29,685 nucleotides of DNA from the IMG/VR virus record IMGVR_UViG_3300011115_000810, positions 1 through 29,685 of that record, one strand, 5' to 3'. This document shows, piece after piece, positions 29,581 to 29,685 of the stretch. Numbering within the stretch: the first letter of the stretch is position 1; each line of letters begins with the position of its first letter. The DNA comes from a virus. The notes beneath the pieces were generated by a model, which did not search any database, was not told the DNA's origin, and worked only from the letters and a program-made list of their open reading frames with translations. The position numbers were made by a program, and so were the translations under genes.

Positions 29581-29685
29581 CGCCCCGCACACCAAACACC
29601 CGCCCCACTGATGCCGAACTGGTGGCAATGCTCCGAAAAGCTGCCGAGCTAATCGTAACGCTATCGCCTAAGGATATACGCAAGA
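29577..29685 (+). CDS. Early gene start, cut by window edge
   Basis: An open frame of 36 codons starts at ATG 29577 behind the repeated GAGAGG leader and continues past the right edge. The visible part begins MTPRTPNTRPTDAELVAMLR and continues with an amphipathic helix (AAELIVTLSPKDIRK). No domain can be named from this fragment. The shared leader and position make it a probable member of the early operon with ardA. Confidence 0.6.
   Translation, partial: MTPRTPNTRPTDAELVAMLRKAAELIVTLSPKDIRK

Noticed and set aside
1-29685. tRNA genes, CRISPR arrays, insertion sequences, integrase and attachment sites
   Set aside because: I saw no cloverleaf, no regularly spaced repeat array, no transposase or integrase motifs and no flanking direct repeats on either strand.

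Overview
This window is part of the genome of a tailed, podovirus-type double-stranded DNA phage. It carries a complete leftward (minus-strand) virion assembly and lysis block of about 26.5 kb. The hallmark genes are clear: small and large terminase, portal, scaffold, HK97-fold major capsid protein, a tail-tube adaptor, a P22-gp10-like tail nozzle, four large ejection-type virion proteins and an NlpC/P60-like endolysin. There is no tape measure, tail tube or sheath gene, so a short-tailed particle is inferred. The sequence is moderately GC-rich. The host cannot be read from it.

Layout, left to right. (1) 1-1706, plus strand: the tail of a rightward early/DNA-metabolism module. It holds the C-terminus of a DNA methyltransferase, a RusA Holliday-junction resolvase and four small genes, linked by GTGA/ATGA stop-start overlaps except for one directly abutting pair. 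(2) 1624-5697, minus strand: the distal end of the late block, with small accessory genes, a metallophosphatase, a HELTH mini-metalloprotease, a DUF6321-like protein, the endolysin and several small membrane proteins that probably include holin and spanin. (3) 5720-12973: four ejection-type proteins. (4) 12974-18861: neck and tail proteins, capsid and scaffold. (5) 18872-22240: portal and three small genes. (6) 22244-25932: three paralogous tail-fibre genes, one of them frameshifted, plus two small genes. (7) 25929-28118: a Cys-rich gene, terL and terS. (8) 28119-28776: a non-coding control region with repeats, a G-quadruplex-prone stretch and a strong rightward promoter. (9) 28777-29685, plus strand: early genes starting with the antirestriction protein ArdA, running off the right edge. 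The two plus-strand segments probably belong to one rightward module that is interrupted by the window boundaries of a circularly mapping genome.

How it fits together: the control region at about 28.2-28.75 kb separates two divergent programmes, early genes to the right (ArdA first, for immediate escape from restriction) and late virion/lysis genes to the left (terS first, lysis last). The two programmes converge and overlap at 1624-1706.

The most striking signal is a perfect 16-bp palindrome at 27658-27673, inside the non-conserved 3' end of terS. It matches the bacterial chromosomal centromere parS, the ParB-binding site. No parA or parB gene is visible in the window. Other points of interest are a probable -1 frameshift in the third fibre gene, a palindromic operator candidate in the spacer of the ardA promoter, a nearly identical leader repeated before successive early genes, and a shared 13-bp element just upstream of terS and terL.
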